Assembly (NCBI RefSeq): GCF_012395185.1
Contig: NZ_JAAZTU010000011.1
Location: 1 to 64,000, forward strand
DNA: 64,000 nt
Direction of reading: 5' to 3'
DNA from: Vibrio aestuarianus
Lineage (GTDB): Bacteria > Pseudomonadota > Gammaproteobacteria > Enterobacterales > Vibrionaceae
Part shown: positions 17,626-25,889 of the stretch, in pieces
How the letters are laid out: each line of letters starts with the position of its first letter
How positions within the stretch are numbered: position 1 is the first letter of the stretch
Position numbers and translations under genes: made by a program
Notes under the pieces: model-generated
Told to the model about the DNA's origin: nothing
Database searches by the model: none
What the model saw: only the letters and a program-made list of their open reading frames with translations

Positions 17626-18627
17626 ATGCGATTGATATCCAAATGCCTTTTACGTTCGCTAGCAGCCGTGCTTCTTACCCTATTTACCGGTTCTGCTATT
17701 GCCGATACACCAAACAAAGTATGCGCCTTGTACCCGCATCTTAAAGATTCTTACTGGTTGTCAGTCAACTATGGCATGGTTGATGAAGCTCAAAAGCAGA
17801 AACTGAATTTACGCGTCTTAGAATCTGGCGGTTATCCAAACCATGAACGCCAAAAAGAACAACTGTCATTATGTGTCCGCTGGGGAGCCGATGCGATTAT
17901 TTTAGGTACCGTGTCACCCGATCTATACTTTTCTGAACTAAACCAATATGTAGGTTCAACGCCTGTCTTTTCTGTAGTCAATCACCTTTTTTTGGATAAA
18001 ACACAATCTCAATTACTGCAGGGTCAAGTCGGTGTCGATTGGTACTGGATGGGCTACTACGCAGGAAAATACCTTGCAGATAAGCACCCGAAGGGCAGTG
18101 GAACAACAAAAATAGCGCTTCTGCTTGGCCCTAAAGTCAGCGGTGGCACAAAGCCAGTAACGCGAGGATTTTATAGTGCCATTAAAAACAGTGATATTGA
18201 GGTAATCGAAAGTTTATGGGCAGACAACGATAAAGAGCTACAACGCAACTTAGTCCAGCAAGCGATTGATATTCCCGACATCAATTACATCGTAGGCAGT
18301 GCAGTGGCTATTGAAGCAGCTATTAGCGAATTAAGAACAACCGGAAAAACAGAGAATATTGGCTTAGTTTCCACCTACTTGAGTCACGGCGTTTATCGTG
18401 GGTTATTGCGTGGGCGAGTACAATTTTCCCCTACAGATAAAATGGTTCAACAAGGGCGTTTATCGATTCAGCAAGCGGCTGCTTTTTTGAATAAAGAAAC
18501 TTATCAAAAAAACGCAGCCCCCATCATTGAGCCGCTAACACCACATTCACTTAATAAGCAGATAATTGCAGATTCGTTATCCCCATCCGAATACAGGCCA
18601 ACTTTTAGCGTAAAAGAGATTGAATAA
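17626..18627 (+). CDS. torT: TorT periplasmic TMAO-binding protein
   Basis: Periplasmic binding protein of 333 aa with a signal peptide (about residues 1-26, ending SAIA). It has the TorT pattern: KVCALYPHLKDSYWLSVNYGM, the LRVLESGGYPNHERQ segment, and VDWYWMGYYAGKYLA. TorT binds trimethylamine N-oxide and interacts with the TorS sensor domain. It is divergent from torS across about 90 bp, and mgsA follows on the same strand. No torR or torCAD genes are in the window. Confidence 0.92.
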   Translation: MRLISKCLLRSLAAVLLTLFTGSAIADTPNKVCALYPHLKDSYWLSVNYGMVDEAQKQKLNLRVLESGGYPNHERQKEQLSLCVRWGADAIILGTVSPDLYFSELNQYVGSTPVFSVVNHLFLDKTQSQLLQGQVGVDWYWMGYYAGKYLADKHPKGSGTTKIALLLGPKVSGGTKPVTRGFYSAIKNSDIEVIESLWADNDKELQRNLVQQAIDIPDINYIVGSAVAIEAAISELRTTGKTENIGLVSTYLSHGVYRGLLRGRVQFSPTDKMVQQGRLSIQQAAAFLNKETYQKNAAPIIEPLTPHSLNKQIIADSLSPSEYRPTFSVKEIE

Positions 18628-18680
18628 AAGCAGCGATTTCGTTATTTAAAGTGCTTATTTGAAATATTAGGAACACTCCA

Positions 18681-19136
18681 ATGCAAAACACGACTCGTAC
18701 TATGCCTGCGCATAAACATGTCGCTCTCGTTGCTCATGATAACTGCAAGCCAGAATTACTTCGCTGGGTTAAAGAAAATAAAGAAAAATTGCAACGTCAT
18801 TTTTTATACGCTACGGGCACAACCGGCAGTATGCTCAGTAAAGAAACTGGCTTGGCTATCAAAAGCATGATCAGCGGCCCTATGGGCGGCGATCAACAGA
18901 TCGGTGCGCTTATCTCGGAAGGTAAAATTGATATATTGATCTTTTTCTGGGATCCACTCAACGCCGTTCCGCATGACCCTGATGTCAAAGCGCTATTACG
19001 AATTGCTAGCGTGTGGAATATTCCTGTCGCTACGAACCGCGCTAGCGCAAAATTTCTCTTTTCATCACAGCTAATTGAACAAGAAGTCGATATTGAAATT
19101 CCTGACTATCAGGCCTATCTCGCTGAGCGTATGTAA
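18681..19136 (+). CDS. mgsA: Methylglyoxal synthase
   Basis: Converts dihydroxyacetone phosphate to methylglyoxal and phosphate, a bypass used when triose phosphates accumulate. At 151 aa it is full length. Conserved features are [14 protein letters not shown], the phosphate-binding [22 protein letters not shown] and [20 protein letters not shown], where the catalytic Asp residues lie. It may be cotranscribed with torT (53-bp gap). A GC-rich hairpin follows. Confidence 0.95.
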   Translation: MQNTTRTMPAHKHVALVAHDNCKPELLRWVKENKEKLQRHFLYATGTTGSMLSKETGLAIKSMISGPMGGDQQIGALISEGKIDILIFFWDPLNAVPHDPDVKALLRIASVWNIPVATNRASAKFLFSSQLIEQEVDIEIPDYQAYLAERM

Positions 19137-19176
19137 CTGAATATTAAGTTAGCAACGTTGAGTTGAATGATAAACA

Positions 19177-19200
19177 CTGCCCCCTAAATATAGGGGGCAG
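19177..19200. terminator. GC-rich hairpin between mgsA and helD
   Basis: Perfect 10-bp stem CTGCCCCCTA / TAGGGGGCAG with a 4-nt loop, immediately before the helD stop codon on the opposite strand. There is no strong T-run, so it may act with other factors or simply block convergent transcription. Confidence 0.6.
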
Positions 19201-19201
19201 A

Positions 19202-21265
19202 TCATTTCTGCTTCACAACAGGATAGTCACCCGATAACAATTCTCGCACGAACATCGAACCACTGCCGCTGTGTGTAATCCATACTTTCTCTTTAGCACG
19301 CGTTAACGCCACATAAAATAAACGTCGTTCCTCTGCATATGGGAAATCATCCGATGACTGAGCTAAAGCACCATCAATGTGCAACGCTTTGACGCGAGCT
19401 GGGAACTGGCCTTCATCGACCCCAACAATAATAACAAAGTCAGCTTCTTTCCCTTTACTTGCATGACAAGTCATAAACTCAATATCAAGCGAGCGATAAT
19501 GGTTTTGCCAATCCTTGAGCAATTCAGGTTTGTGGTAGTGGTTACGTCCTAACAGCAACACCGATTTCGTCTGGCTGGCCTGACGATTTAATTGATCCAA
19601 GATTTTCTCAAGATTACTGCTTGGCGCAATAAATACCGACTTTTGTTTTTGCTGCTTAAAACTATTGAGCGTTTTGCGAATTTGGTTCGGATTCACTTGG
19701 ATAAATTGATTCGCCACCGCTCCCAACTGATCATTAAAGCGATACGTCGTATCGAGATTATGAACAGTCGAGTGTGGGAACCGTTCGGTAAAGCCCATGG
19801 TTAAGTCGACATCAGATCCTGCAAATTGATAGATGGATTGCCAATCATCGCCAACTGCGAACAAATTGCATGTTTGAGGGTTTTGGTCACACAAAGCTTG
19901 GATCAACGCCATACGTTGCGGCGAAATATCTTGATATTCATCAATCATGATAAATTTCCACGCCGACTTAAATTTGCCTTTTACAACATATTCAGTCGCA
20001 CGGCTGATCATAATATTGAAATCAATCTGCTTCTGTTCTTTCAACATTTGTTGCCATGCTTGGTAGCAAGGCCAGCACAATGAAAGCTCGCTGTTAAGGC
20101 GCGTATAGTCATGGTGATCAATCAAACGTTGTTGTAGCTCTTTTTTCCCAAGGCCAAGCATCGCAAGTTGATCAAGTTGCTTTTCAAGCCACGCAATCAG
20201 CTTTGGATTTTCAACATGACTGCCTAGCTCATCATCACCGGCCAAATAAGCAATCGGCCAATTCGATAAATGCTTTTGCCAACGCTTGAAATTGGTTGGC
20301 GTCATCCAATGTTTTTTCAACCAGTCGACGCACCACGCTTGTTTTAAGTTACTATCTAAAGCAATCGGTGAAATAACAACATCACCATCTTCAACGTCAT
20401 TTAGAATTTTCAAACCCAGTTGATGGAAGGTGTTAACACGCACCTGTTCAGCCGCCATACCAATACGAGCATCAATCCGCTGCTCCATTTCCTTTGCAGC
20501 ATCACGACCAAATGCCACTAAAAGTAGCTCTTCAGCTTGAGCAAGGTGACTTTGCAGCAAATACGCAACACGTGCCGTCAATACACTGGTTTTACCTGAA
20601 CCTGCGCCTGCTAAAATAAGGTTGTGATCATCATTAAGCAGCACTGCATATTGTTGGGAAAGATTGAGCGGTGAACGCTCTACTTGAGAAAATAACACTT
20701 CCCAATTTTTGCGCTCTGTTTCTAACCAACTTTGGTTACGCTCGGCGATACACGTTGACGGTTCCGTTAACCACGGCAATAACTTTTCAATTGCATCGGG
20801 TAAGCGCTGGTGAGCTTCTGTGAGATTCATCCCCATCGTCTGGAAATCATCTTCAACTTGAGCAATCCATGCATTTAATAAAGAGTGGGGCAAAAATGAA
20901 GGTAAACGCTTAAGGCGTTCAAGTTCGAGCTCCCAACGAGGCAAATACTGGCTCAACTGTAAACACTGATGATGATGCCACTCTTGATAAGCGGCCACAG
21001 CAGTATGAGCAAACTGACGACATTGCGGCCAGGGTAACCCTTGTACTAACCAAGACTGCTGAATATCTTCTTCTTCATGAGCAAAAAACTGTAATGTTCC
21101 CCACACTAAGCCACGTTTAATTCGAACCTTACCGTTCCAAACATTAAATGGAATACGCTCTTCACTAACTGTGGAAGCAATGATCAAAAGTTCATGCTCT
21201 AGTTCAACTTGGTGGTATTCATTTTGAATTAGGTATTGTGCAGTCTTATTTGCGCTTAGCTGCAT
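19202..21265 (-). CDS. helD: DNA helicase IV (HelD), UvrD/Rep family
   Basis: Superfamily 1 ATP-dependent 3'-5' DNA helicase of 687 aa. An N-terminal domain specific to HelD (about residues 1-190) precedes Walker A (AGAGSGKTSVLTARVAYL), the DEYQD Walker B (MIDEYQDISPQRM), GDDWQSIYQFAGSD (motif III) and the C-terminal TCHASKGKEADFVIIVG and RRLFYVALTRAKEKVW (motifs V and VI). The ATG at 21265 gives the N-terminus MQLSANKTAQYL common in Vibrio; a TTG at 21307 is also in frame. Confidence 0.93.
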   Translation of the reverse strand: MQLSANKTAQYLIQNEYHQVELEHELLIIASTVSEERIPFNVWNGKVRIKRGLVWGTLQFFAHEEEDIQQSWLVQGLPWPQCRQFAHTAVAAYQEWHHHQCLQLSQYLPRWELELERLKRLPSFLPHSLLNAWIAQVEDDFQTMGMNLTEAHQRLPDAIEKLLPWLTEPSTCIAERNQSWLETERKNWEVLFSQVERSPLNLSQQYAVLLNDDHNLILAGAGSGKTSVLTARVAYLLQSHLAQAEELLLVAFGRDAAKEMEQRIDARIGMAAEQVRVNTFHQLGLKILNDVEDGDVVISPIALDSNLKQAWCVDWLKKHWMTPTNFKRWQKHLSNWPIAYLAGDDELGSHVENPKLIAWLEKQLDQLAMLGLGKKELQQRLIDHHDYTRLNSELSLCWPCYQAWQQMLKEQKQIDFNIMISRATEYVVKGKFKSAWKFIMIDEYQDISPQRMALIQALCDQNPQTCNLFAVGDDWQSIYQFAGSDVDLTMGFTERFPHSTVHNLDTTYRFNDQLGAVANQFIQVNPNQIRKTLNSFKQQKQKSVFIAPSSNLEKILDQLNRQASQTKSVLLLGRNHYHKPELLKDWQNHYRSLDIEFMTCHASKGKEADFVIIVGVDEGQFPARVKALHIDGALAQSSDDFPYAEERRLFYVALTRAKEKVWITHSGSGSMFVRELLSGDYPVVKQK

Positions 21266-21447
21266 TGTTTTATGCTCTTTAATGACGGTGTAAGTATGAT
21301 ATACCAATCACTGTGGCCATTGAAAAATTAATGTCAATACTGCAATGCTTCTTTTCTCAGCAAGTAGTCACTTTTCTTTATTTTGATCAGGGTCTTAGTT
21401 TAAGCTTCTGCTACACTAGTTTTTTATTTTTTATATGTTGAATAACC

Positions 21448-23601
21448 GTGCAGCTCTCAAGCAAATTGCGTCTACATTGGGCGAACAAAACAGTCAATTA
21501 CAGCATTCTTATACTCCTCACCCTATTAGGAGTGGTGATACCAGCTTGGCATTTCGACTTAAATACTTGGATAACACCGCTTATTCTGGGCGTTATTGCA
21601 GCGGCATTGGCGGAAAGTGACGACAGTTTCACTGGTAGGATAAAGTCACTAACACTAACTTTTATCTGTTTTGCGATTGCGGCGTTTTCGATCGAATTTT
21701 TGTTTCATACACCAATCTTGTTCGCTATTGGGCTTTTTATCTCAACCTTTGGCTTTATCATTCTCGGAGCTATTGGTCCTCGTTATGCCAGTATTGCATT
21801 TGGTTCGCTACTCATTGCCATTTACACCATGCTGGGCGCACATCAAAGCGTTAACCTCTGGTTCCAACCCGTGCTGCTATTAACTGGATCAGCTTGGTAC
21901 TATTTTATGTCGATGATTTGGCACATCATTTGGCCAATGCAACCGGTACAACAAAGCTTAGCCAACGTATTTTTGCAACTAGCGAACTACCTTGAGTCAA
22001 AAAGTCATCTATTTCATCCAGTATCAGACTTAGTTCCACAGCCGCATCGTATTGCCGAAGCGAATCTAAATGCTGCGACTGTCACCGCTTTAAACCAATG
22101 TAAAGCAACGCTACTAAGTCGTTCAAAACGTGGGCATATTGATGGCGCTAGTGACCGCTTTCTAAATATCTATTTCTTAGCGCAAGATATCCATGAACGA
22201 GTCAGCTCAACCCACTATCGTTATCAAGAATTAGCCGAGCATTTCGGGCGAACAGACGTTCTGTTTCGTTTTAAATATTTATTGGAAACACAAGCAACCG
22301 CCTGCCGCGACATTGCCCAGTCTATCCAACTGGGCCGTAGCTATCAGCACCGTTCGGAATCCGTCATCGCGTTAGACGAATTACAAAGTTCTCTCACTCA
22401 TCTGCAAGAGCAAAAATGCTCCGACTGGCGCATGCTGCTTGCTCAACTGGGCTACCTGTTCAATAACTTAGCGACCGTAGAAAAACAGCTGAGCAACGTC
22501 AGTAATCCAGATATAAACAAGCCAGAAGAGGGCGTGCTGGATGATACCGAAGCGCATACATTGAAAGCGATGTGGTTGCGGGTAAAAGCTAACTTCAATA
22601 AAGATTCGATGTTATTTCGCCATGCCTTGCGTATGTCTATCGCACTGACTATTGGCTATGCCATTATCCAAGGTTTTAATATTGAGCGAGGCTATTGGAT
22701 CTTACTGACCACTCTATTTGTCTGCCAACCAAACTATTCGGCAACACGTCAAAAACTCGCTGCTCGTATTATCGGGACGCTGGCTGGCCTGTTTATCGGT
22801 GTGTTACTGCTCACCTTGTTTCCCTCACAAGAAAGCCAATTGGTCTTTATCGTTTTATCTGGCGTGATGTTCTTTGCTTTCCGACTTAATAATTACGGAT
22901 ACGCTACCGGTTTTATTACCCTATTGGTTTTATTTTGTTTTAATCAATTGGGTGAAGGGTACGCGGTAGTACTGCCAAGGCTAGCTGATACGTTGATCGG
23001 CTGTGCATTAGCCGTTGCCGCAGTCGTCATGATTTTGCCAGACTGGCAATCCAAACGGTTACACAAAGTGATGGCTGAAGCGATAGATGCCAACAAAACG
23101 TATTTAGGGCAAATCATTGGGCAGTACCGCATCGGTAAAAAAGATAGCTTGAGCTACCGAATTTCCCGCCGAAATGCTCATAACCAAGATGCAAACTTAA
23201 CAGCAGCTATTAGTAATATGCTGGTAGAACCAGGAAAATATAGAGCCGCTGTCGATGAAAGTTTCCGTTTTCTTACCTTAAACCATGCACTGTTGAGTTA
23301 CATTTCAGCACTCGGTGCTCACCGAACGCGCATTGAAGATGAAACAACCCATCAATTGGTTTTAGAAACGCACCGCGTTATTCATCGTCATCTAGACATA
23401 TTGCATAAGCAACTGTACGAGCATTGTGATGCATGTGATACCAGTGACATTGAAGATTCAGGATTAGAAAAAAGATTATCTGAATGGCGCGAAGAAGACG
23501 AAAATTCAGCCAGAATGGTACTCCAACAATTGCACCTTATTTACCGTATGCTTCCGGAGCTTCACTCGTTAGCCAGTAAATTCGCCGTAAGAGTCAACTA
23601 A
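21448..23601 (+). CDS. yccS: YccS family integral membrane protein
   Basis: Large membrane protein (717 aa) of the FUSC/YccS family, related to aromatic-acid efflux proteins but of unproven substrate. It has two hydrophobic blocks (about residues 18-150 and 395-520), separated by a soluble region with helical segments, and a C-terminal cytoplasmic domain. The second block carries the family signature GYWILLTTLFVCQPNYSATR and LAARIIGTLAGLFIG. It starts with GTG; the ribosome binding site is weak. A terminator follows. Confidence 0.9.
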   Translation: MQLSSKLRLHWANKTVNYSILILLTLLGVVIPAWHFDLNTWITPLILGVIAAALAESDDSFTGRIKSLTLTFICFAIAAFSIEFLFHTPILFAIGLFISTFGFIILGAIGPRYASIAFGSLLIAIYTMLGAHQSVNLWFQPVLLLTGSAWYYFMSMIWHIIWPMQPVQQSLANVFLQLANYLESKSHLFHPVSDLVPQPHRIAEANLNAATVTALNQCKATLLSRSKRGHIDGASDRFLNIYFLAQDIHERVSSTHYRYQELAEHFGRTDVLFRFKYLLETQATACRDIAQSIQLGRSYQHRSESVIALDELQSSLTHLQEQKCSDWRMLLAQLGYLFNNLATVEKQLSNVSNPDINKPEEGVLDDTEAHTLKAMWLRVKANFNKDSMLFRHALRMSIALTIGYAIIQGFNIERGYWILLTTLFVCQPNYSATRQKLAARIIGTLAGLFIGVLLLTLFPSQESQLVFIVLSGVMFFAFRLNNYGYATGFITLLVLFCFNQLGEGYAVVLPRLADTLIGCALAVAAVVMILPDWQSKRLHKVMAEAIDANKTYLGQIIGQYRIGKKDSLSYRISRRNAHNQDANLTAAISNMLVEPGKYRAAVDESFRFLTLNHALLSYISALGAHRTRIEDETTHQLVLETHRVIHRHLDILHKQLYEHCDACDTSDIEDSGLEKRLSEWREEDENSARMVLQQLHLIYRMLPELHSLASKFAVRVN

Positions 23602-23617
23602 CACTCTGTCACAAAAA

Positions 23618-23655
23618 TAAGAGCGCCTCTAGTTAAGTGCGCTCTTACTTTTTCC
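23618..23655 (+). terminator. Terminator after yccS
   Basis: TAAGAGCGC and GCGCTCTTA form a 9-bp stem around a 12-nt loop, followed by CTTTTT. Confidence 0.8.
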
Positions 23656-23802
23656 TTGTTGTAAACTGACATTGTTCGGACAAAAAGACACCTATCCGCC
23701 AATAACCTAGATTAAGAAATTTCTTACAGACGCAGAGCAATGAAAGGAAATCAAGCTTATAGCAATCATAAGGACAATCATTTTTTTCTGGGAAAAGCCC
23801 CT

Positions 23803-23970
23803 ATGACACATGTACAGTTTGAATCTTTAAAATCACAGTTGCATCACTTGACCCCTCAGCAACTGAGATCATTACAAAATGAAATCCAAAATTCACTTGA
23901 GAAGAGTTGTGACATCTTACTAACTGATGAAGAGATAAGTGTCATTTCGAGCTTATTTCGCAACCAATAG
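23803..23970 (+). CDS. Small protein of unknown function
   Basis: A 55-residue protein from the ATG at 23803 (GGGAAA upstream), or 76 residues from an ATG at 23740. It looks like a helical, charged cytoplasmic protein: HLTPQQLRSLQNEI followed by LLTDEEISVISSLF. I do not recognise the family. It sits between yccS and another small gene on the same strand. Confidence 0.5.
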   Translation: MTHVQFESLKSQLHHLTPQQLRSLQNEIQNSLEKSCDILLTDEEISVISSLFRNQ

Positions 23971-24029
23971 CACAGCTTGCTAAAATAGCAAACCAGACTT
24001 ATGCTTGTAAGAGCAACGAGGGTGAGTCT

Positions 24030-24317
24030 ATGGCAATATCAGCAGTTCATTCGGGTTATCAAATACTCAATCAGTCAGGAAAAATGGCTGATGAAGCGGC
24101 GCGTGAAATTAATATAGAGAAAGAGATCTCTCCCGTTGGTAAAGCCGATCAAGCCCTTTCTTTTAACAAAATCGAATATACAAGACCACCAGAAAAACCT
24201 CCGCAAGTAGATAGCTTAGTCAAATTAAATCAAGCAACCCAATACAGCCGCATTGGTACTAATGTCATTCAGCGAGATCAAGATATGATTGGTTCTCTGC
24301 TAGATATCCAAGTATAG
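24030..24317 (+). CDS. Small conserved-looking protein of unknown function
   Basis: A 95-residue soluble protein preceded by GAGGGTGAG, a good ribosome binding site. It contains a helical N-terminus (AVHSGYQILNQSGKMADEAA), a proline-rich middle (RPPEKPPQ) and a C-terminal NVIQRDQDMIGSLLDIQV. No signal peptide or membrane segment is seen and I cannot name a family. It lies 120 bp before the HMG-CoA reductase gene on the same strand. Confidence 0.7.
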   Translation: MAISAVHSGYQILNQSGKMADEAAREINIEKEISPVGKADQALSFNKIEYTRPPEKPPQVDSLVKLNQATQYSRIGTNVIQRDQDMIGSLLDIQV

Positions 24318-24436
24318 CTTTCACCTCTCTCAAAAAATTAACATGCCGAGCAATAAACTGTAAGAGAAATTGAGCAAGCGTTGTGTTTACGCGCTTGATT
24401 AGTACAATGCCTGAAAATTCTTTATGACGATCCGCA

Positions 24437-25696
24437 ATGCCTAAGTTAAATCTGCATCGACGAGACTATGTATCTGTTTTGGGTAATGACGTCTCTGCTC
24501 AACAATTAGAGCAAAAACTTCAGCCAAATATAGCCCGTCCGACACTGAAATTAACCCCAAGTCCTTATCTTACCGAGAAAAATGTACATCGCCGTTGGCA
24601 AGTACTTGATGAGCGAACGAACAAATCAGCGTTATTTGACCCTTCAACAGCACAAGATATGCTGTGCTATAGCAAAAATATCGAACATTTTATTGGTACA
24701 GTCAAAGTTCCGGTGGGTATTGCAGGCCCATTACGAGTAAATGGCTTGTTTGCCACAGATGATTATTTAGTCCCACTCGCCACAACAGAAGCCGCTTTGG
24801 TTGCTTCCTACAACCGTGGAGCCAACCTCATCACCGCAGCTGGTGGCGCTAGTGCTATGTTACTCAATGAAGGAGTAACTCGAACTCCCGGATTCGCTTT
24901 CTATAATCTGGTTGAAGCTGGTCAATTTGTCGCATGGCTAGTGACACAATATGATTATTTTAAGCAAATAGCAGAATCGACCACTTCACACGGCAAACTC
25001 ACTGATATCAACGTCAATATTGAAGGCAATCATGTCTACCTTGTGTTTGAATTTTTAACGGGCGATGCGTCTGGCCAGAATATGGTAACCATTGCTACCA
25101 ATGCCGTATTTCAAACCATTTTAGCCACAACACCTATCGCGCCAGAATATGCGTTTCTTGATGGCAATTTATCGGGTGACAAAAAAGCAAATAGCCAAAC
25201 TTTGCGCAGTGTACGAGGTAAAAAAGTAACGGCTGAAATTCACCTATCAGCATCTTTAATCAACAAGTACCTACATACTACCCCACAAGCCATGATGCAG
25301 TTTGGTCAAATGACAACCGTTGGTGGTGCACTCAGCGGAACCATTGGTATTAACGCTCATTATGCCAACGCCCTTGCCGCTCTTTATATTGCATGTGGGC
25401 AAGATGCCGCGTGTGTTGCTGAATCAGCGGTGGGCATGACTCGTATGGAAGTCGATAAAAATGGCGATTTATACGCTAGCGTAACGCTGCCAAATTTGAT
25501 GATAGGAACAGTTGGGGGCGGAACTGGCCTACCAAGCCAAAAAGCGTGTTTAGACATTCTCGGTCTGCACGGCACAGGGCAATCACAAGCGCTAGCAGAA
25601 GTTGCAGCAGCACTTTGCTTAGCTGGTGAACTTTCTATTGTAGGCGCATTTTGCGCCGGGCATTTCTCACGCGCGCACCACAAACTCGCCCGCTAA
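24437..25696 (+). CDS. Hydroxymethylglutaryl-CoA reductase
   Basis: Class I-like HMG-CoA reductase catalytic domain (419 aa) that would interconvert HMG-CoA and mevalonate with NAD(P)H. The catalytic residues can be placed: Glu118 in ATTEAALVAS, Lys249 or 250 in NLSGDKKANSQ, Asp323 in CGQDAACVAESAVGM, and the C-terminal His in HFSRAHHKLAR. The segment GDASGQNMVTIATN is the variant of the usual DAMGMNM motif, and LMIGTVGGGTGLPSQ is the cofactor/substrate loop. No other mevalonate-pathway gene is present in the window. A strong terminator follows. Confidence 0.93.
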   Translation: MPKLNLHRRDYVSVLGNDVSAQQLEQKLQPNIARPTLKLTPSPYLTEKNVHRRWQVLDERTNKSALFDPSTAQDMLCYSKNIEHFIGTVKVPVGIAGPLRVNGLFATDDYLVPLATTEAALVASYNRGANLITAAGGASAMLLNEGVTRTPGFAFYNLVEAGQFVAWLVTQYDYFKQIAESTTSHGKLTDINVNIEGNHVYLVFEFLTGDASGQNMVTIATNAVFQTILATTPIAPEYAFLDGNLSGDKKANSQTLRSVRGKKVTAEIHLSASLINKYLHTTPQAMMQFGQMTTVGGALSGTIGINAHYANALAALYIACGQDAACVAESAVGMTRMEVDKNGDLYASVTLPNLMIGTVGGGTGLPSQKACLDILGLHGTGQSQALAEVAAALCLAGELSIVGAFCAGHFSRAHHKLAR

Positions 25697-25735
25697 CAAA
25701 CTAGCGCTCTCACGCTTTCAGTACTTATTTTTATC

Positions 25736-25764
25736 AGGCCCTGCCATTACGCAGGGCCTTTTTT
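25736..25764 (+). terminator. Terminator after HMG-CoA reductase
   Basis: AGGCCCTGC, loop CATTAC, GCAGGGCCT, then TTTTT. Confidence 0.9.
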
Positions 25765-25837
25765 GTATTTCGGATTCAATTCAAACAATGATCAAGATCA
25801 AAATAAAAACACAAAAAACTAACCAAAACACTCACTT

Positions 25838-25857
25838 TATGTTTTCATACGAACATT
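25838..25857. promoter_or_regulatory. Putative GlpR operator upstream of glpD
   Basis: TATGTTTTCATACGAACATT matches the E. coli GlpR operator pattern (ATGTTCG, four bases, CGAACAT) with a perfect right half and a 5/7 left half. It lies 32 bp before the glpD start, where a repressor would block transcription. GlpR itself is not in the window. Confidence 0.6.
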
Positions 25858-25889
25858 AAAGAATAAAAACGAAAACAAAGGCATGCTCA

